A DNA stretch of 64,000 nucleotides from Weissella confusa (lineage in GTDB: Bacteria > Bacillota > Bacilli > Lactobacillales > Lactobacillaceae): NCBI GenBank assembly GCA_001436895.1, contig JQAY01000009.1:690-64689 (forward strand), read 5' to 3'. This document shows, piece after piece, positions 45,170-53,518 of this stretch; position 1 is the first letter of the stretch, and the number at the start of each line of letters is the position of its first letter. The notes under the pieces are model-generated. The model was not told the DNA's origin. It searched no databases and saw only the letters and a list, made by a program, of their open reading frames with translations. The position numbers and the translations under genes are program-made.

Positions 45170-47530
45170 TTATTCTTGGAAAGGCACTAATAACTCGCTA
45201 TTGACAGTATCAACTGTATAGCGAATATCTTGGTTACCACGTACCGTCATTTCAAAATCCGTGCCGTATAAAATAACACCCAATTTGTGACCCGCCTTCA
45301 AACGATAAAGCGTTGGCTGCAACGTCAAGTTAAGCGTCACATACTCATCAGCTACCAAATCATCAACTTGCCATGGCGCAGTGCGGTTTTGCAAGTTCAT
45401 GTGGCCAATACTAATCATCTTTTCAGTCGTTGGCTTTTGCAACTTGAACTCTACCAATGGCGTTGGTTGCCATTCCGTACCGCGGTCAATTTGTTGACCA
45501 AGTGGCGTTGGCGTGGCACCTAAACGTGAGGCTTCTCCATAGTCAACCAACATCGCGCTCACCAAGCCAAAGTTTTCAGATGACTTGATACGCAACTTTA
45601 CTGTCACTTCACCATCAATCACGACATCGTTTTCGAATGGTGCTTCGGTAAATACCAAACGATTGACTTCAAAACGGTCGTTTTCTTGCTTCAACATTTC
45701 AGTACGCCAGTTATTAAAGTCGCGCTTGTAACTCTCGAAATCAGATTCAATTTGCCAATCTTCGTAGCTCATCTCATCATCGCCAGTCAGTGGCAAAGCA
45801 ACCGTTTCAGTTTGCCCCCAGTTTTGGCGTGTTTCCCACGTTTCAGCTTGGTCATTCGCTTGCCAAGTCACATCTGGCAATTGCGTTTCGGCTTGGTTCG
45901 CAACACCATAAAGCTTGTGTGACAACCACAAATTCATTTGATCTGAGAAATCAAGTGAACGATTGTTGTTGATGTAGATGTGTTGTCCTTGATGCAAGTA
46001 CAACTTCTTGGCAACGCCACTTGTTTGCAATGCTTGCCACAAACGGAATACTTGGCGTGGCTTAACGTTCCAATCATTCAAGCCATGCACCATCACTACG
46101 TCAGCTTTAATGTCTGAAACATGTGGCAAATAATTGCGCGCATCCCAATATGCATTGTAGTTACCCGACTCACGATCCATCATCTGGTCAGTTTGGGCTT
46201 GGAAAGCCATCCATTGCTCCTTCGTGCGGTGCCAGTCAGCTGCATCGTGCATACGTGAATAAACTAATTCCGCCAACACATCCATGTCTTCGCCTGGGAA
46301 ACCACCAGGTGCAATAACCAAACCGTTATCACGGTAGTATTGGTACCAATCTGAAATGGCTGCTTCAGAAATCACGGTCTCTAAACCTGCCACACCAGTA
46401 GTTGCGACCGCCGTTGCCAATGTTCCCAAGTATGACTTCCCCGTCATCGCAACCTTGCCGTTTGACCAGTTAGCCTTAACGGCATAACCCGAAGTACGGT
46501 CTGTGAAGGCCACGCGATTACCAGCCAACCATTCAACAACCGCCTTCATTGAAAGCACTTGTTCTGGTGAACCAGTATCTTGCATCCCGTCTGAATGACG
46601 CGTGCCGACACCTGAAGAATACGCAACCGCAAAACCACGTGCCAAGAAGTAATTGTTGATGTCGACATGGCTCGTTGCCTTTAAGCCTTCCGTTGCTTCA
46701 TCAGCTTCAGCAACAATCTCATGTTGTTCAGCATCCGGTAGCGTCACCCCTGGGAATGCAATATCTTCATAACGCACCTTGTTTGGTGTCTTGTGACTTA
46801 GTGGCAAATCAACCGTGTGCAATTTGGCATCATTCGCCTCGTTGTTCAATCCTTGATAGTAAGGTGACGCCGTAAATAAGACCGGTACATCAACTGACGT
46901 ATCAGGTCGCAGAATTTCAACGCGTACCAAGTCGCGCACACCGTCTTCATCGGTATCTACATCCGTTTCGACGTAGACCACTTCTTTGATTAGCGCACTC
47001 GTATCAAATGTCGCCATTGCTTTCCCGTTAAAAAACAGTGGCAAATTCGTCTTAGCAAAGTAACCACGGCTGGCCAAATCATCGATAAATTGCAACCCAC
47101 CGGCTGTGTGCGTCGTCAACAACGCATACCAAGCCGTAAGAACATCATCTACGTCCCACTTGCCACGCTTTTCGTATAGCGGTAGTCCAATTGCATGAAC
47201 CGCTTGTATTGGTTGATCAATTTGGTAATCAACAGTTTCCGTGAAGCCAAGCAACTGCAATGCAACTGCGTCAAAAATCTCAGTCGTTAACGGCGCACCA
47301 CTCTGCAAAAATGTCGCGACATCTCGATTGTTATCAACCGCTAACTCACGCAATTTTGGTGTTGCGTCACGATATTCCGGAAAGGCTTGGACCAACAAAG
47401 CCTGCCAAACGGCTGCCGCCCCAGCACCCATCGCATCGGTCACTGTCTCATCATAAAAACCGATTTCCGTCAGTTCGTGCACTTGTTGTTCGAACGGGGT
47501 CTCAACCACCGCATATTGATTTATCTTCAT
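45170..47530 (-). CDS. pepX: Xaa-Pro dipeptidyl-peptidase
   Basis: A 786-residue serine peptidase (S15) that cleaves X-Pro dipeptides from proline-rich peptides such as casein fragments. The nucleophile is in GKSYLGTLA (GxSYxG). The Asp lies in HGLNDWNVKPRQ and the His in LHQGQHIYINNN. The N-terminal PepX helical domain (about residues 1-140) and C-terminal jelly-roll domain are present. I start at 47530 (MKINQYAVVE) because the 21 extra upstream codons lack family similarity. Length matches the lactic acid bacterial enzymes. It is cytoplasmic, with no signal peptide. Confidence 0.94.
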   Translation of the reverse strand: MKINQYAVVETPFEQQVHELTEIGFYDETVTDAMGAGAAAVWQALLVQAFPEYRDATPKLRELAVDNNRDVATFLQSGAPLTTEIFDAVALQLLGFTETVDYQIDQPIQAVHAIGLPLYEKRGKWDVDDVLTAWYALLTTHTAGGLQFIDDLASRGYFAKTNLPLFFNGKAMATFDTSALIKEVVYVETDVDTDEDGVRDLVRVEILRPDTSVDVPVLFTASPYYQGLNNEANDAKLHTVDLPLSHKTPNKVRYEDIAFPGVTLPDAEQHEIVAEADEATEGLKATSHVDINNYFLARGFAVAYSSGVGTRHSDGMQDTGSPEQVLSMKAVVEWLAGNRVAFTDRTSGYAVKANWSNGKVAMTGKSYLGTLATAVATTGVAGLETVISEAAISDWYQYYRDNGLVIAPGGFPGEDMDVLAELVYSRMHDAADWHRTKEQWMAFQAQTDQMMDRESGNYNAYWDARNYLPHVSDIKADVVMVHGLNDWNVKPRQVFRLWQALQTSGVAKKLYLHQGQHIYINNNRSLDFSDQMNLWLSHKLYGVANQAETQLPDVTWQANDQAETWETRQNWGQTETVALPLTGDDEMSYEDWQIESDFESYKRDFNNWRTEMLKQENDRFEVNRLVFTEAPFENDVVIDGEVTVKLRIKSSENFGLVSAMLVDYGEASRLGATPTPLGQQIDRGTEWQPTPLVEFKLQKPTTEKMISIGHMNLQNRTAPWQVDDLVADEYVTLNLTLQPTLYRLKAGHKLGVILYGTDFEMTVRGNQDIRYTVDTVNSELLVPFQE

Positions 47531-47591
47531 TAATTTGGACCCCCAGTTTGTTAGGTTCATTATACCAAAAATGAGATTTTTATGAGATAGC

Positions 47592-47616
47592 AAAAAAGCC
47601 GGATGTTAAATCCGAC
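47592..47616 (-). terminator. Terminator of the DUF4097 operon
   Basis: GTCGGAT and ATCCGGC on the minus strand (with one G-T pair) form a short stem followed by six T's. It lies 11 bp after the stop at 47627. Confidence 0.78.
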
Positions 47617-47626
47617 TTCGTTGTGA

Positions 47627-48445
47627 TTAATTTTCAATTGAGATGACACCGTTGGTCGTTTGAATCTTCAAAGCCTTCGTTGCATCCCCAGTTTGGTAAC
47701 TCTTGTCATCGTCACCGTTTTGCACATCTTCAACGTGCACATAACCATTGTGTGTTGATGCATCCAAACCTGGGAAATGGCTATCCTCAAGCTTGATCAT
47801 ACCGTTCGTTGATGTGATGTCACTCGCATCCGTCAATGTCAAATTCTCAGCCTTGAATGCGCTGTTTTGACTCTTTGAATGCACGGCATGCAAGTTCGTA
47901 TCTTCAAGCGCAATCGCACCATTCGTCGTCGTGATGTTTAGTTGCTCACCTTGTAAGTTTTCAAAGCGGACACCACCGTTAGAGTTGCTTACCGTCGTGT
48001 TCTTAACGTTTTGTCCTTGAACAATCATGCCACCATTCGTTGTCGTAATCTTCAAGCTATCCAAGTTAGCTGAGAACGGCACCGTAACCGTGACCTTTGG
48101 ATCATAATTACCAAACGAGAAAATCATGTGATGATTGTCATCTGGTGCATCAATACGCAACGTCTTATCTTGCAAATCAGTCAACACCTTGTTTGATGTA
48201 CCGGTCGCCTTAACACCCCACTCTGTGCCACGCACGATTTCAACGAGGTTATTGCCGGCATCAACCTCAAGATTTTGCACTTGGGCATCCTTAAACGTCT
48301 TGTGTGTCGTTGAAACGTTCACGATCTTAGGTCCTTTGTCCCAAGCAATGTTCGTTTCAGCACCAGCACTCAAGCCACCGATAACCATCACGCCACCAAG
48401 CACCATACCAGCAGCGCCAATAATCAAAGTTTTCTTCAAATCCAT
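47627..48445 (-). CDS. DUF4097 beta-strand-repeat protein (LiaG-like)
   Basis: A 272-residue protein with an N-terminal TM/signal segment (about residues 7-27) and a body of repeating Asn/Thr/Gly beta strands (TTNGGMIVQG, NSNGGVRFE, TTNGAIALE, TSTNGMIKLE, THNGYVHVE, TTNGVISIE). That ladder is the DUF4097/LiaG-like adhesin-type beta-helix fold. The start at 48445 has a perfect AGGAGGTG; the frame opens further upstream without support. It ends the PadR-DUF1700-DUF4097 operon, known in many Firmicutes as part of envelope-stress responses. Confidence 0.85.
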   Translation of the reverse strand: MDLKKTLIIGAAGMVLGGVMVIGGLSAGAETNIAWDKGPKIVNVSTTHKTFKDAQVQNLEVDAGNNLVEIVRGTEWGVKATGTSNKVLTDLQDKTLRIDAPDDNHHMIFSFGNYDPKVTVTVPFSANLDSLKITTTNGGMIVQGQNVKNTTVSNSNGGVRFENLQGEQLNITTTNGAIALEDTNLHAVHSKSQNSAFKAENLTLTDASDITSTNGMIKLEDSHFPGLDASTHNGYVHVEDVQNGDDDKSYQTGDATKALKIQTTNGVISIEN

Positions 48446-48449
48446 GCGC

Positions 48450-49076
48450 TTACACCTCCTGTGCAGGTTCAACATGATTCTTGCGAACCAGCTTGCGACC
48501 AATCCACTTTGCAAAGACAATTACTTGTTCAAACAACCACTTCGTCACGCGCCAAACTAGTGGTGCGAAGAAAATCGTGGCGGCCGTTGCGACAATCCCA
48601 ACTCCCATGAAGAAGATACCGGTTGCAACTGATTGGAATAGCAAGATAATACCTGAAACAAATGAAAAGACACCCACTGCCAATGCCGCAATAATCGTTG
48701 CATAAATCGCAAAGATGATACTAATGAAAGCAATGAACACACCAAACAAAACTGCAATTAATCCCAACGCAACTGGAATCAAAACTGGTGATGCGAACAA
48801 CCCAAGAATGATCAACCAAATCAACGTTGCGCGGTTCTTTGTTCGCTTACCAGCTGGCATATCAGTTGCCTCTGGAGCATCGTCCACTTGAATGAAGTAC
48901 TCCAACTTCAACTTGCGGGCAAATTCCTTTGGCGTGCCATACTTTTCAACGATTTGCTCGGACGTTAACCCAGCGTCCATCATTTGTTCCTCATAAAACT
49001 GTAGCAGTTCTTCGCGTTCGTTTTCTGGCACCCCAGCCATATAACTTCTCACGTCTGCTAAATACTCATTAACCAT
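48450..49076 (-). CDS. DUF1700 / HAAS-domain membrane protein
   Basis: A 208-residue protein. The N-terminal 70 residues form the HAAS helical domain (VNEYLADVRSYMAGVPENEREELLQFYEEQM, then VEKYGTPKEFARKL). Four hydrophobic segments at about residues 85-195 follow, and the tail is basic. HAAS domains are usually encoded next to PadR regulators and transduce unknown envelope signals. Start and stop overlap or abut the neighbours (the ATG at 49076 shares a base with the PadR gene stop). Confidence 0.85.
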   Translation of the reverse strand: MVNEYLADVRSYMAGVPENEREELLQFYEEQMMDAGLTSEQIVEKYGTPKEFARKLKLEYFIQVDDAPEATDMPAGKRTKNRATLIWLIILGLFASPVLIPVALGLIAVLFGVFIAFISIIFAIYATIIAALAVGVFSFVSGIILLFQSVATGIFFMGVGIVATAATIFFAPLVWRVTKWLFEQVIVFAKWIGRKLVRKNHVEPAQEV

Positions 49077-49384
49077 TATTGTTCCTCCAATAGTGAGTCA
49101 ACTGCGCTACGAAAAGCGCCCCAGCTATCTTTTATTTCTGTCAAATGCGCTTGCCCGTCAGCGGTCATTTTGTAATAACGTCGAATGCGACCTTCGAATG
49201 GTTGGTCGTACGTTTCAACATAACCATCTTTCTTCAGGCGGCGTAGCACCGGATACATCGTCGACTCACTGACGTTCAGCAAGTCTTGCATGGTTTTCGT
49301 GATGATGTAGCCGTAGGTATCTTCCTTAGCTAGAATCGCGAGAACCGAACCGTCCAATACGGTCGTCGGTACTTGAATATTCAT
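49076..49384 (-). CDS. PadR-family transcriptional regulator
   Basis: A 102-residue winged-helix regulator. LDGSVLAILAKEDTYGYIITKTMQ and VSESTMYPVLRRLKKDGYVETY are the recognisable PadR HTH and wing. The C-terminal part (GQAHLTEIKDSWGAFRSAVDSLL) forms the dimerising helix. The ATG at 49384 follows GGAGAC; nine upstream codons are outside the family. It probably represses its own operon (DUF1700 and DUF4097 genes) via the AT-rich dyad at 49419-49439. Confidence 0.9.
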   Translation of the reverse strand: MNIQVPTTVLDGSVLAILAKEDTYGYIITKTMQDLLNVSESTMYPVLRRLKKDGYVETYDQPFEGRIRRYYKMTADGQAHLTEIKDSWGAFRSAVDSLLEEQ

Positions 49385-49418
49385 ACCTGTCTCCTTCGCG
49401 TGATATAACACTATTTAC

Positions 49419-49439
49419 GATATAGTATATATTATACGA
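49419..49439. promoter_or_regulatory. AT-rich imperfect dyad upstream of padR
   Basis: CGATATAGTA and its near-mirror ATTATACG overlap a TATA-rich promoter 35-55 bp upstream of the PadR gene start. PadR proteins commonly bind such dyads at their own promoter. The match to a known PadR box is not clear. Confidence 0.4.
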
Positions 49440-49473
49440 GATATAATGGTATGTCAAACATAAACACTTGAGA

Positions 49474-49509
49474 CAAAAAAAGACTTCACAGCAAGCGCTG
49501 CAAAGTCTT
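49474..49509 (-). terminator. Terminator of mntH remnant
   Basis: AAGACTT..CAGC and GCTG..AAGTCTT (49480-49509) form a stem followed by seven T's on the minus strand. Confidence 0.85.
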
Positions 49510-49521
49510 GATAAATATCTA

Positions 49522-50396
49522 TTAGAACATGTTGCGAACCGTTTCGATGATCAATTGGATGTTCAATCCAGTCAAAACGATAAACACTAGCCAAGCAATC
49601 GTTGTCATCCACTTTGGATTAACGAAGTCTTCGCCCATCACCTTCTTTGATGAAGTGAACAAAATCAATGGTGCCATCGCAAATGGCAAGGCAATTGATA
49701 GGAAGACTTGTGAGTTAATCAATAGGACGTCCAACTTCGACTCGTCACCACCATAAATCAACGTAAAGGCGATAACTGGGGCCAAAGCCAATCCACGTGT
49801 AATCACACGACGCGCCCACATTGGAATCTTCAAACGCAAGAATCCAGCCATGACAACTTCACCAGTCAACGTTCCCGTAATAGTTGAGTTTTGACCTGAA
49901 GCCAACAACGCAACGGCGAACAACGTTGACAAGATTGGTGACGCAATTGCACCAGCAACCTTGCTATCTGACAAAGCTGAGTACATTTGGCCAAACGTTC
50001 CAACTGAATCAGCATGACCGAAGAACAATGATGCTCCCAGGATCAACAACATTGAGTTAACAACAAAGGCCAACGTCAATTGAATGTTTGAATCCCAAGT
50101 CATGAAGCGAACAGCTTCCTTCAATTCAGCCTTGTTCTCACGGTTAATCTTACGTGTTTGTGAAACTGATGAGTGCAAGTACAAGTTGTGCGGCATAACC
50201 GTCGCACCAACGATACCCAATTACCTGGATCCATATAACCCACGGCAACCAAGGCCCCAGGACCTGAAAAGGCCCACAACTTACGCCAGAATGAACCGTT
50301 CTTTGGTACCTCCACAGAACCGTTCACATCACCCAAACTTGCATCAGCAGTTGCATCGCCGACGAAGCCTGGCTTCTTTGTCATTTCTTCAGACAT
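49522..50396 (-). pseudogene. mntH: mntH (Nramp Mn2+/H+ symporter) with internal out-of-frame deletion
   Basis: The N-terminal 60 residues (ATG at 50396 after GGAGG) run normally to the first Nramp motif GYMDPGNW. At about 50215-50220 the sequence jumps to the motif [18 protein letters not shown], which in intact MntH proteins lies some 180 residues later, and the frame changes at the join. The downstream half (about 232 residues, to 49522) is otherwise intact and typical, with [18 protein letters not shown] near the end. The join sits in TTGGG, which could serve as microhomology for the deletion. The product is truncated and frameshifted, so transport is not expected. Family length is about 520-530 residues. 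Confidence 0.85.
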
Positions 50397-50600
50397 GACA
50401 AACCCTCCTACTATGTTTTTAGAAACTCATAGCGAGGTTTTCCCCAGTGTACTATTAACTTTTGGTATTAGTTCATAGTGCTAAATAAAATTCATAAAGG
50501 ATTTCGTCCAATCGCTTCCGATTGAAGGCTTATGACTTTCACTTAACCGGGGCTCCTCACCCGCAAGAGTTAGTATACAGGGTGAATGTTTTTTAAGCAA
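50397..50600 (-). promoter_or_regulatory. Promoter and structured leader RNA of mntH
   Basis: On the minus strand TTGCTT (50600-50595), 17 bp, TATACT (50577-50572) form a promoter. The following leader of about 170 nt has nested pairing. A closing stem CCCCGGT (50552-50546) pairs with ACTGGGG (50448-50442). Within it CATAAG (50534-50529) pairs with CTTTATG (50499-50493), and a 6-bp hairpin with loop GAAG lies at 50524-50509. An alternative stem GGG..CCC precedes it. Multi-stem architecture upstream of a Mn transporter suggests a metal-responsive element. It lacks the GGGGAGUA signature I would expect of yybP-ykoY, and no M-box core is seen. Confidence 0.5.
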
Positions 50601-50674
50601 CAGTATTTTTTCACACAAGTCAAAAATTATTCATACGTATGATGTTTTTTAGGTTTTCACTTTCTAAAAATAAG

Positions 50675-50700
50675 AAAAGCACATGTTGCCATGTGCTTTT
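50675..50700 (-). terminator. Terminator of GNAT gene
   Basis: AAAAGCACATG and CATGTGCTTTT (50675-50685, 50690-50700) form an 11-bp stem with a 4-nt loop. TTTT ends the stem on the minus strand and a further T-rich run follows. Confidence 0.75.
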
Positions 50701-50702
50701 CA

Positions 50703-51188
50703 TCAGTCGACAAACCAATCCATGAGATAGTCATCAACAAAATGACCATCTAAATAAAATTCGTCTTTCAATTCACCAACTTGTTTAAAGCCAGCTCGTT
50801 CATACAAACGCATTGCTTTAGGGTTTGTCCCCAACACGCGTAATGTGATTTTGTGCATTTTCTCTTGGCGAGCCAATTCTTGTAGCCACGCTAACAATCG
50901 ACCACCAACACCCTGACCTTGGGCAGCCGGCGCAACACCAAGGCCGATGTCCCACTTATACTGATGACTTGGAAAACGTGACGAAAATTCAACGTATCCC
51001 AATACAGCATCATTCTCGTCCACTGCAACACCATGACGGCGTCCTTCAGCAACCATTGCGGCTTGAAATTCACCGGCATCCGGCCATTTTTGCATGGCAA
51101 CGGGTGCATTTGTATCGTTCCAAACAATCTCATCGATTGCCAAAATACCAGCATAATCTGCCAATGTCTGTGCTTCTCTAATTTCCAT
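50703..51188 (-). CDS. GNAT-family N-acetyltransferase
   Basis: A 161-residue GNAT acetyltransferase using acetyl-CoA. The pyrophosphate-binding loop is GLGVAPAAQGQGVGGRLL (Q/RxxGxG/A). The C-terminal MRLYERAGFKQVGE motif is typical. The start at 51188 is set after GGGGGC; the frame opens 14 codons upstream without similarity. The substrate is unknown. It follows the universal stress protein gene on the same strand. Confidence 0.85.
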   Translation of the reverse strand: MEIREAQTLADYAGILAIDEIVWNDTNAPVAMQKWPDAGEFQAAMVAEGRRHGVAVDENDAVLGYVEFSSRFPSHQYKWDIGLGVAPAAQGQGVGGRLLAWLQELARQEKMHKITLRVLGTNPKAMRLYERAGFKQVGELKDEFYLDGHFVDDYLMDWFVD

Positions 51189-51208
51189 TCTGACTTGCCC
51201 CCAAATTA

Positions 51209-51237
51209 AAACCCCATACCAACGTGGCACAGGGCTT
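51209..51237 (-). terminator. Weak terminator after usp gene
   Basis: An imperfect stem (GCCCTGTGCCACG with TTGGTATGGGG on the minus strand) is followed by TTTT. It lies just beyond the Usp gene stop and before the GNAT gene start, so part of the transcript may read through. Confidence 0.4.
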
Positions 51238-51245
51238 CATATCTA

Positions 51246-51731
51246 TTACTTCTTAGGCTCTTCCAAATCGCAACGGGCGATCATTGATGATACCTTGGCG
51301 TGACGCGCAACGTAAACGGCTTGAGAACCCAATGATTCCCACCAGCCCTTCTTTGAGTGCGCCCCAACGATAATCATGTCAGCGTTAACGCGTGGTGCGA
51401 TTTCTTCAACCAACACTTCACCGGCACGTTGACCGCTATCAAAAACAACTTCAACATCCTTGACGCCGTGCGCTTCTGCATATTCCTTGTAACGTGCCAA
51501 GTTGGCTTCCAATTGGTCTTCTACCGCTTGAACAGTTGGCAAGCTCAATACATCAACTGCTGACAACTCCCCCAACTCCAAAATTGATGCGATGATCAAC
51601 TTTGCGTCGTCCTCAACAGCTTGGTGAATCGCATTCGCCAAAGCCACGTGACCTTGTTGTGATTCATCCACACCTACCAAAATACGTTGAAAATGCATTG
51701 GTTCAATTTCCAAATTCAATTCAGCTACCAT
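51246..51731 (-). CDS. Universal stress protein, UspA family
   Basis: A 161-residue single-domain Usp. RILVGVDESQQGHVALANAI is the N-terminal nucleotide-site strand. ADMIIVGAHSKKGWWESLGSQAVYVARHAKVSSM holds the Gx2Gx9G-type ATP loop in modified form (GAHSKKGWW). The start at 51731 follows GGGGGAT; the frame opens 14 codons upstream. Expression is probably stress-linked, but no signal for that is visible. Confidence 0.9.
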   Translation of the reverse strand: MVAELNLEIEPMHFQRILVGVDESQQGHVALANAIHQAVEDDAKLIIASILELGELSAVDVLSLPTVQAVEDQLEANLARYKEYAEAHGVKDVEVVFDSGQRAGEVLVEEIAPRVNADMIIVGAHSKKGWWESLGSQAVYVARHAKVSSMIARCDLEEPKK

Positions 51732-51822
51732 GTTAATATCCCCCATATCTATATGATGAGGCAAGTATATCAAACTAGCAGTATTTTTTCAGTGCTTAAC
51801 CTGCGAAAAATATTAGACTTTT

Positions 51823-52335
51823 CTAATCAACGACTTCAGTGGTCTCGCCGTCGCGGAACGTGATTGCTAAACCACCAAGAAGCTTACGCATAAATTGATC
51901 ACCGGCAACCAAGTACTTGGGGTGGCCCTTACGACGCAACATCGCCCCAACTTCACCCTTTGACACCTTAAATCCAGCTGCTTCCCAGAACTCAATCAAG
52001 TCTTCATTGCTGTAAGTCATCGCAATCTTCAACTTTTTAATCACAACATTGTTAATGTCATTATCCCGTTGCATGCTGTAGTCAGGTTCAACCGGTTGGC
52101 CATCTTCATCCTTCTTTACACCACGTTGTGAAATGATCAACCCGTTCATAAACTTCTCCAAATCGCGACGTGACAACTTTTCATCACGAGGTGTATCTGG
52201 TTCTTGCTTGGTCATAATATCCTGGTATTGATCCTTGTTAATCGTCAAACCACCAAGCTCAAAAATCTTAATCATGTCAGCATTCTTAATGTTATAGATA
52301 AAACGAATGCGACGCACGACGTCATTATTATTCAT
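51823..52335 (-). CDS. DUF1456 (YehS-like) protein
   Basis: A 170-residue protein with two copies of the DUF1456 helical repeat: NNNDVVRRIRFIYNIKNADMIKIFELGG near the start and NNVVIKKLKIAMTYSNEDLIEFWEAAG near residue 100. It is the YehS-like family of unknown function. The ATG has GGAGAA upstream. It lies between the usp gene and the ribokinase terminator, and is a separate unit. Confidence 0.85.
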   Translation of the reverse strand: MNNNDVVRRIRFIYNIKNADMIKIFELGGLTINKDQYQDIMTKQEPDTPRDEKLSRRDLEKFMNGLIISQRGVKKDEDGQPVEPDYSMQRDNDINNVVIKKLKIAMTYSNEDLIEFWEAAGFKVSKGEVGAMLRRKGHPKYLVAGDQFMRKLLGGLAITFRDGETTEVVD

Positions 52336-52350
52336 TGTTGTTCTCCTGTT

Positions 52351-52378
52351 AAAAAACGCCGGACAAGCGTCCGACGTT
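52351..52378 (-). terminator. Terminator, probably of rbsK
   Basis: AACGCCGGAC and GTCCGACGTT (52355-52364, 52369-52378) form a stem with one wobble. Four to six T's follow on the minus strand. It lies 136 bp beyond the rbsK stop, separated from it by the IS605-like hairpin pair. Confidence 0.8.
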
Positions 52379-52405
52379 TGCGTTCATTCTTTATCACAGC
52401 AGCTG

Positions 52406-52497
52406 TTGGTCTAAAACCCCTGACTTCAGTCAGGCGTAAGACCAAAGACGCACCTGATAAGGGCGACTTGGTCACGTCGGAGTTTAAAACCTCCGAC
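52406..52497 (-). mobile_element. Solitary IS605/IS1341-like end with omega-RNA-like hairpins (MITE or remnant)
   Basis: A 92-bp insert-like stretch between the rbsK stop and its terminator. Outer stem TTGGTCT/AGACCAA (52406-52412, 52439-52445) encloses inner stem CCTGAC/GTCAGG (52419-52424, 52429-52434) with a TTCA loop. At the other end GTCGGAG/CTCCGAC (52476-52482, 52491-52497) forms a 7-bp hairpin. Minus-strand reading ends in GTCAGG..TTTTAGACCAA, much like the right ends and 3' omega-RNA hairpins of TnpB elements. No tnpB or tnpA is near, so it is a solo end, a short non-autonomous element, or domesticated RNA. Confidence 0.5.
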
Positions 52498-52514
52498 ATT
52501 CCCAGTCTGCTTTA

Positions 52515-53435
52515 TTATGCGCGTGAAGCGTTAACTTGGTCCAACGTTGGGATTGATGGTTGTGCCCCAGCCCCTTGCACCGTAATTGCAGCAGCTGCGT
52601 TGGCAAAGCGAACTGCTTCCTCAACGTTACGCAGATCAGCGTCCAACTTAGTCGTCAACGCACCAATAAACGTATCACCAGCGGCCGTCGTATCAACTGC
52701 CTTCACCTTCAAAGCTGGTACGAAACCATTTTCGCCATCAGCCATGTAGAAGTAAGAACCACGCTCACCAACTGTGATGATAACGTTCTTAGCACCCATT
52801 TCTTGCAAACGCTTGGCAGCACTTTCCATCGACAAATCATCCGTCACTGGAATGCCGGTAATGATTTCAGCTTCAGTTTCGTTTGGTACCACCAAATCAG
52901 TCACCGCAAACAATTCGGCTGGAATGTCCTTCGTTGCTGGCGCTGGATTAAGAACCGTCATCACGTCAGCTTCCTTAGCGCTCTTAAAGGCGTTCAACGT
53001 AGCAACCATTGGCGTTTCAAATTGTGCAATCAACACATCTGATGCCTTGATGGTATCCTCAGCAGCTTCAACGTTTGATTCGTTAACTTGGCGGTTGGCA
53101 CCACCCAAAATCAAAATTGTGTTGTGTGAGTCAGCTTCCAACATGATGTAAGCCGCACCAGTTGCGACACCTTCAAGTTCAGCAACGTGGGTTGTATCAA
53201 CACCATCCGCCTTAAGTGCATCCAAAAGCAATTGCCCATTTGCATCTTGGCCAACGGCACCGATAAAGTTGACATCCCCACCCATACGCTTTGCAGCGAC
53301 GGCTTGGTTAGCACCCTTACCACCAGGGGCAGTTGAGGCGTCGTCCATCGCCATCGTCTCGCCTTGTTGTGGCAAATGTGGAATGTGCAGAATTGTGTCA
53401 GCGTTCAATGAACCCAAAACTGTAATCTTCTTCAT
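52515..53435 (-). CDS. rbsK: Ribokinase
   Basis: A 306-residue PfkB-family sugar kinase phosphorylating ribose to ribose-5-phosphate. N-terminal GSLNADTILHIPHLPQQGET, APGGKGANQAVAAKRMGG (first PfkB signature, about residues 38-55), and the C-terminal DTTAAGDTFIGAL with the catalytic Asp are present. The start at 53435 (GGGAGCG upstream) is preferred over an 18-codon extension. No ribose transporter or RbsD lies beside it. The stop lies 17 bp from the IS605-like hairpin pair. Confidence 0.92.
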   Translation of the reverse strand: MKKITVLGSLNADTILHIPHLPQQGETMAMDDASTAPGGKGANQAVAAKRMGGDVNFIGAVGQDANGQLLLDALKADGVDTTHVAELEGVATGAAYIMLEADSHNTILILGGANRQVNESNVEAAEDTIKASDVLIAQFETPMVATLNAFKSAKEADVMTVLNPAPATKDIPAELFAVTDLVVPNETEAEIITGIPVTDDLSMESAAKRLQEMGAKNVIITVGERGSYFYMADGENGFVPALKVKAVDTTAAGDTFIGALTTKLDADLRNVEEAVRFANAAAAITVQGAGAQPSIPTLDQVNASRA

Positions 53436-53475
53436 GTTGTTCGCTCCCTTACTACTTATCAACTTAGTATAACAG

Positions 53476-53515
53476 AAAAAGTGCCCCACTACCCGCTTGG
53501 ATAATGAGGCACTTT
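53476..53515 (-). terminator. Terminator of aldo-keto reductase gene
   Basis: AAAGTGCC and GGCACTTT with inner pairs (53478-53515) form a stem followed by five T's on the minus strand, 4 bp after the stop at 53519. Confidence 0.83.
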
Positions 53516-53518
53516 CAA

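Noticed and set aside
50440-50580. mntH leader as a yybP-ykoY Mn riboswitch or M-box
   Set aside because: The defining conserved strings are not present, so the name was not assigned; it is reported as an unassigned structured leader.
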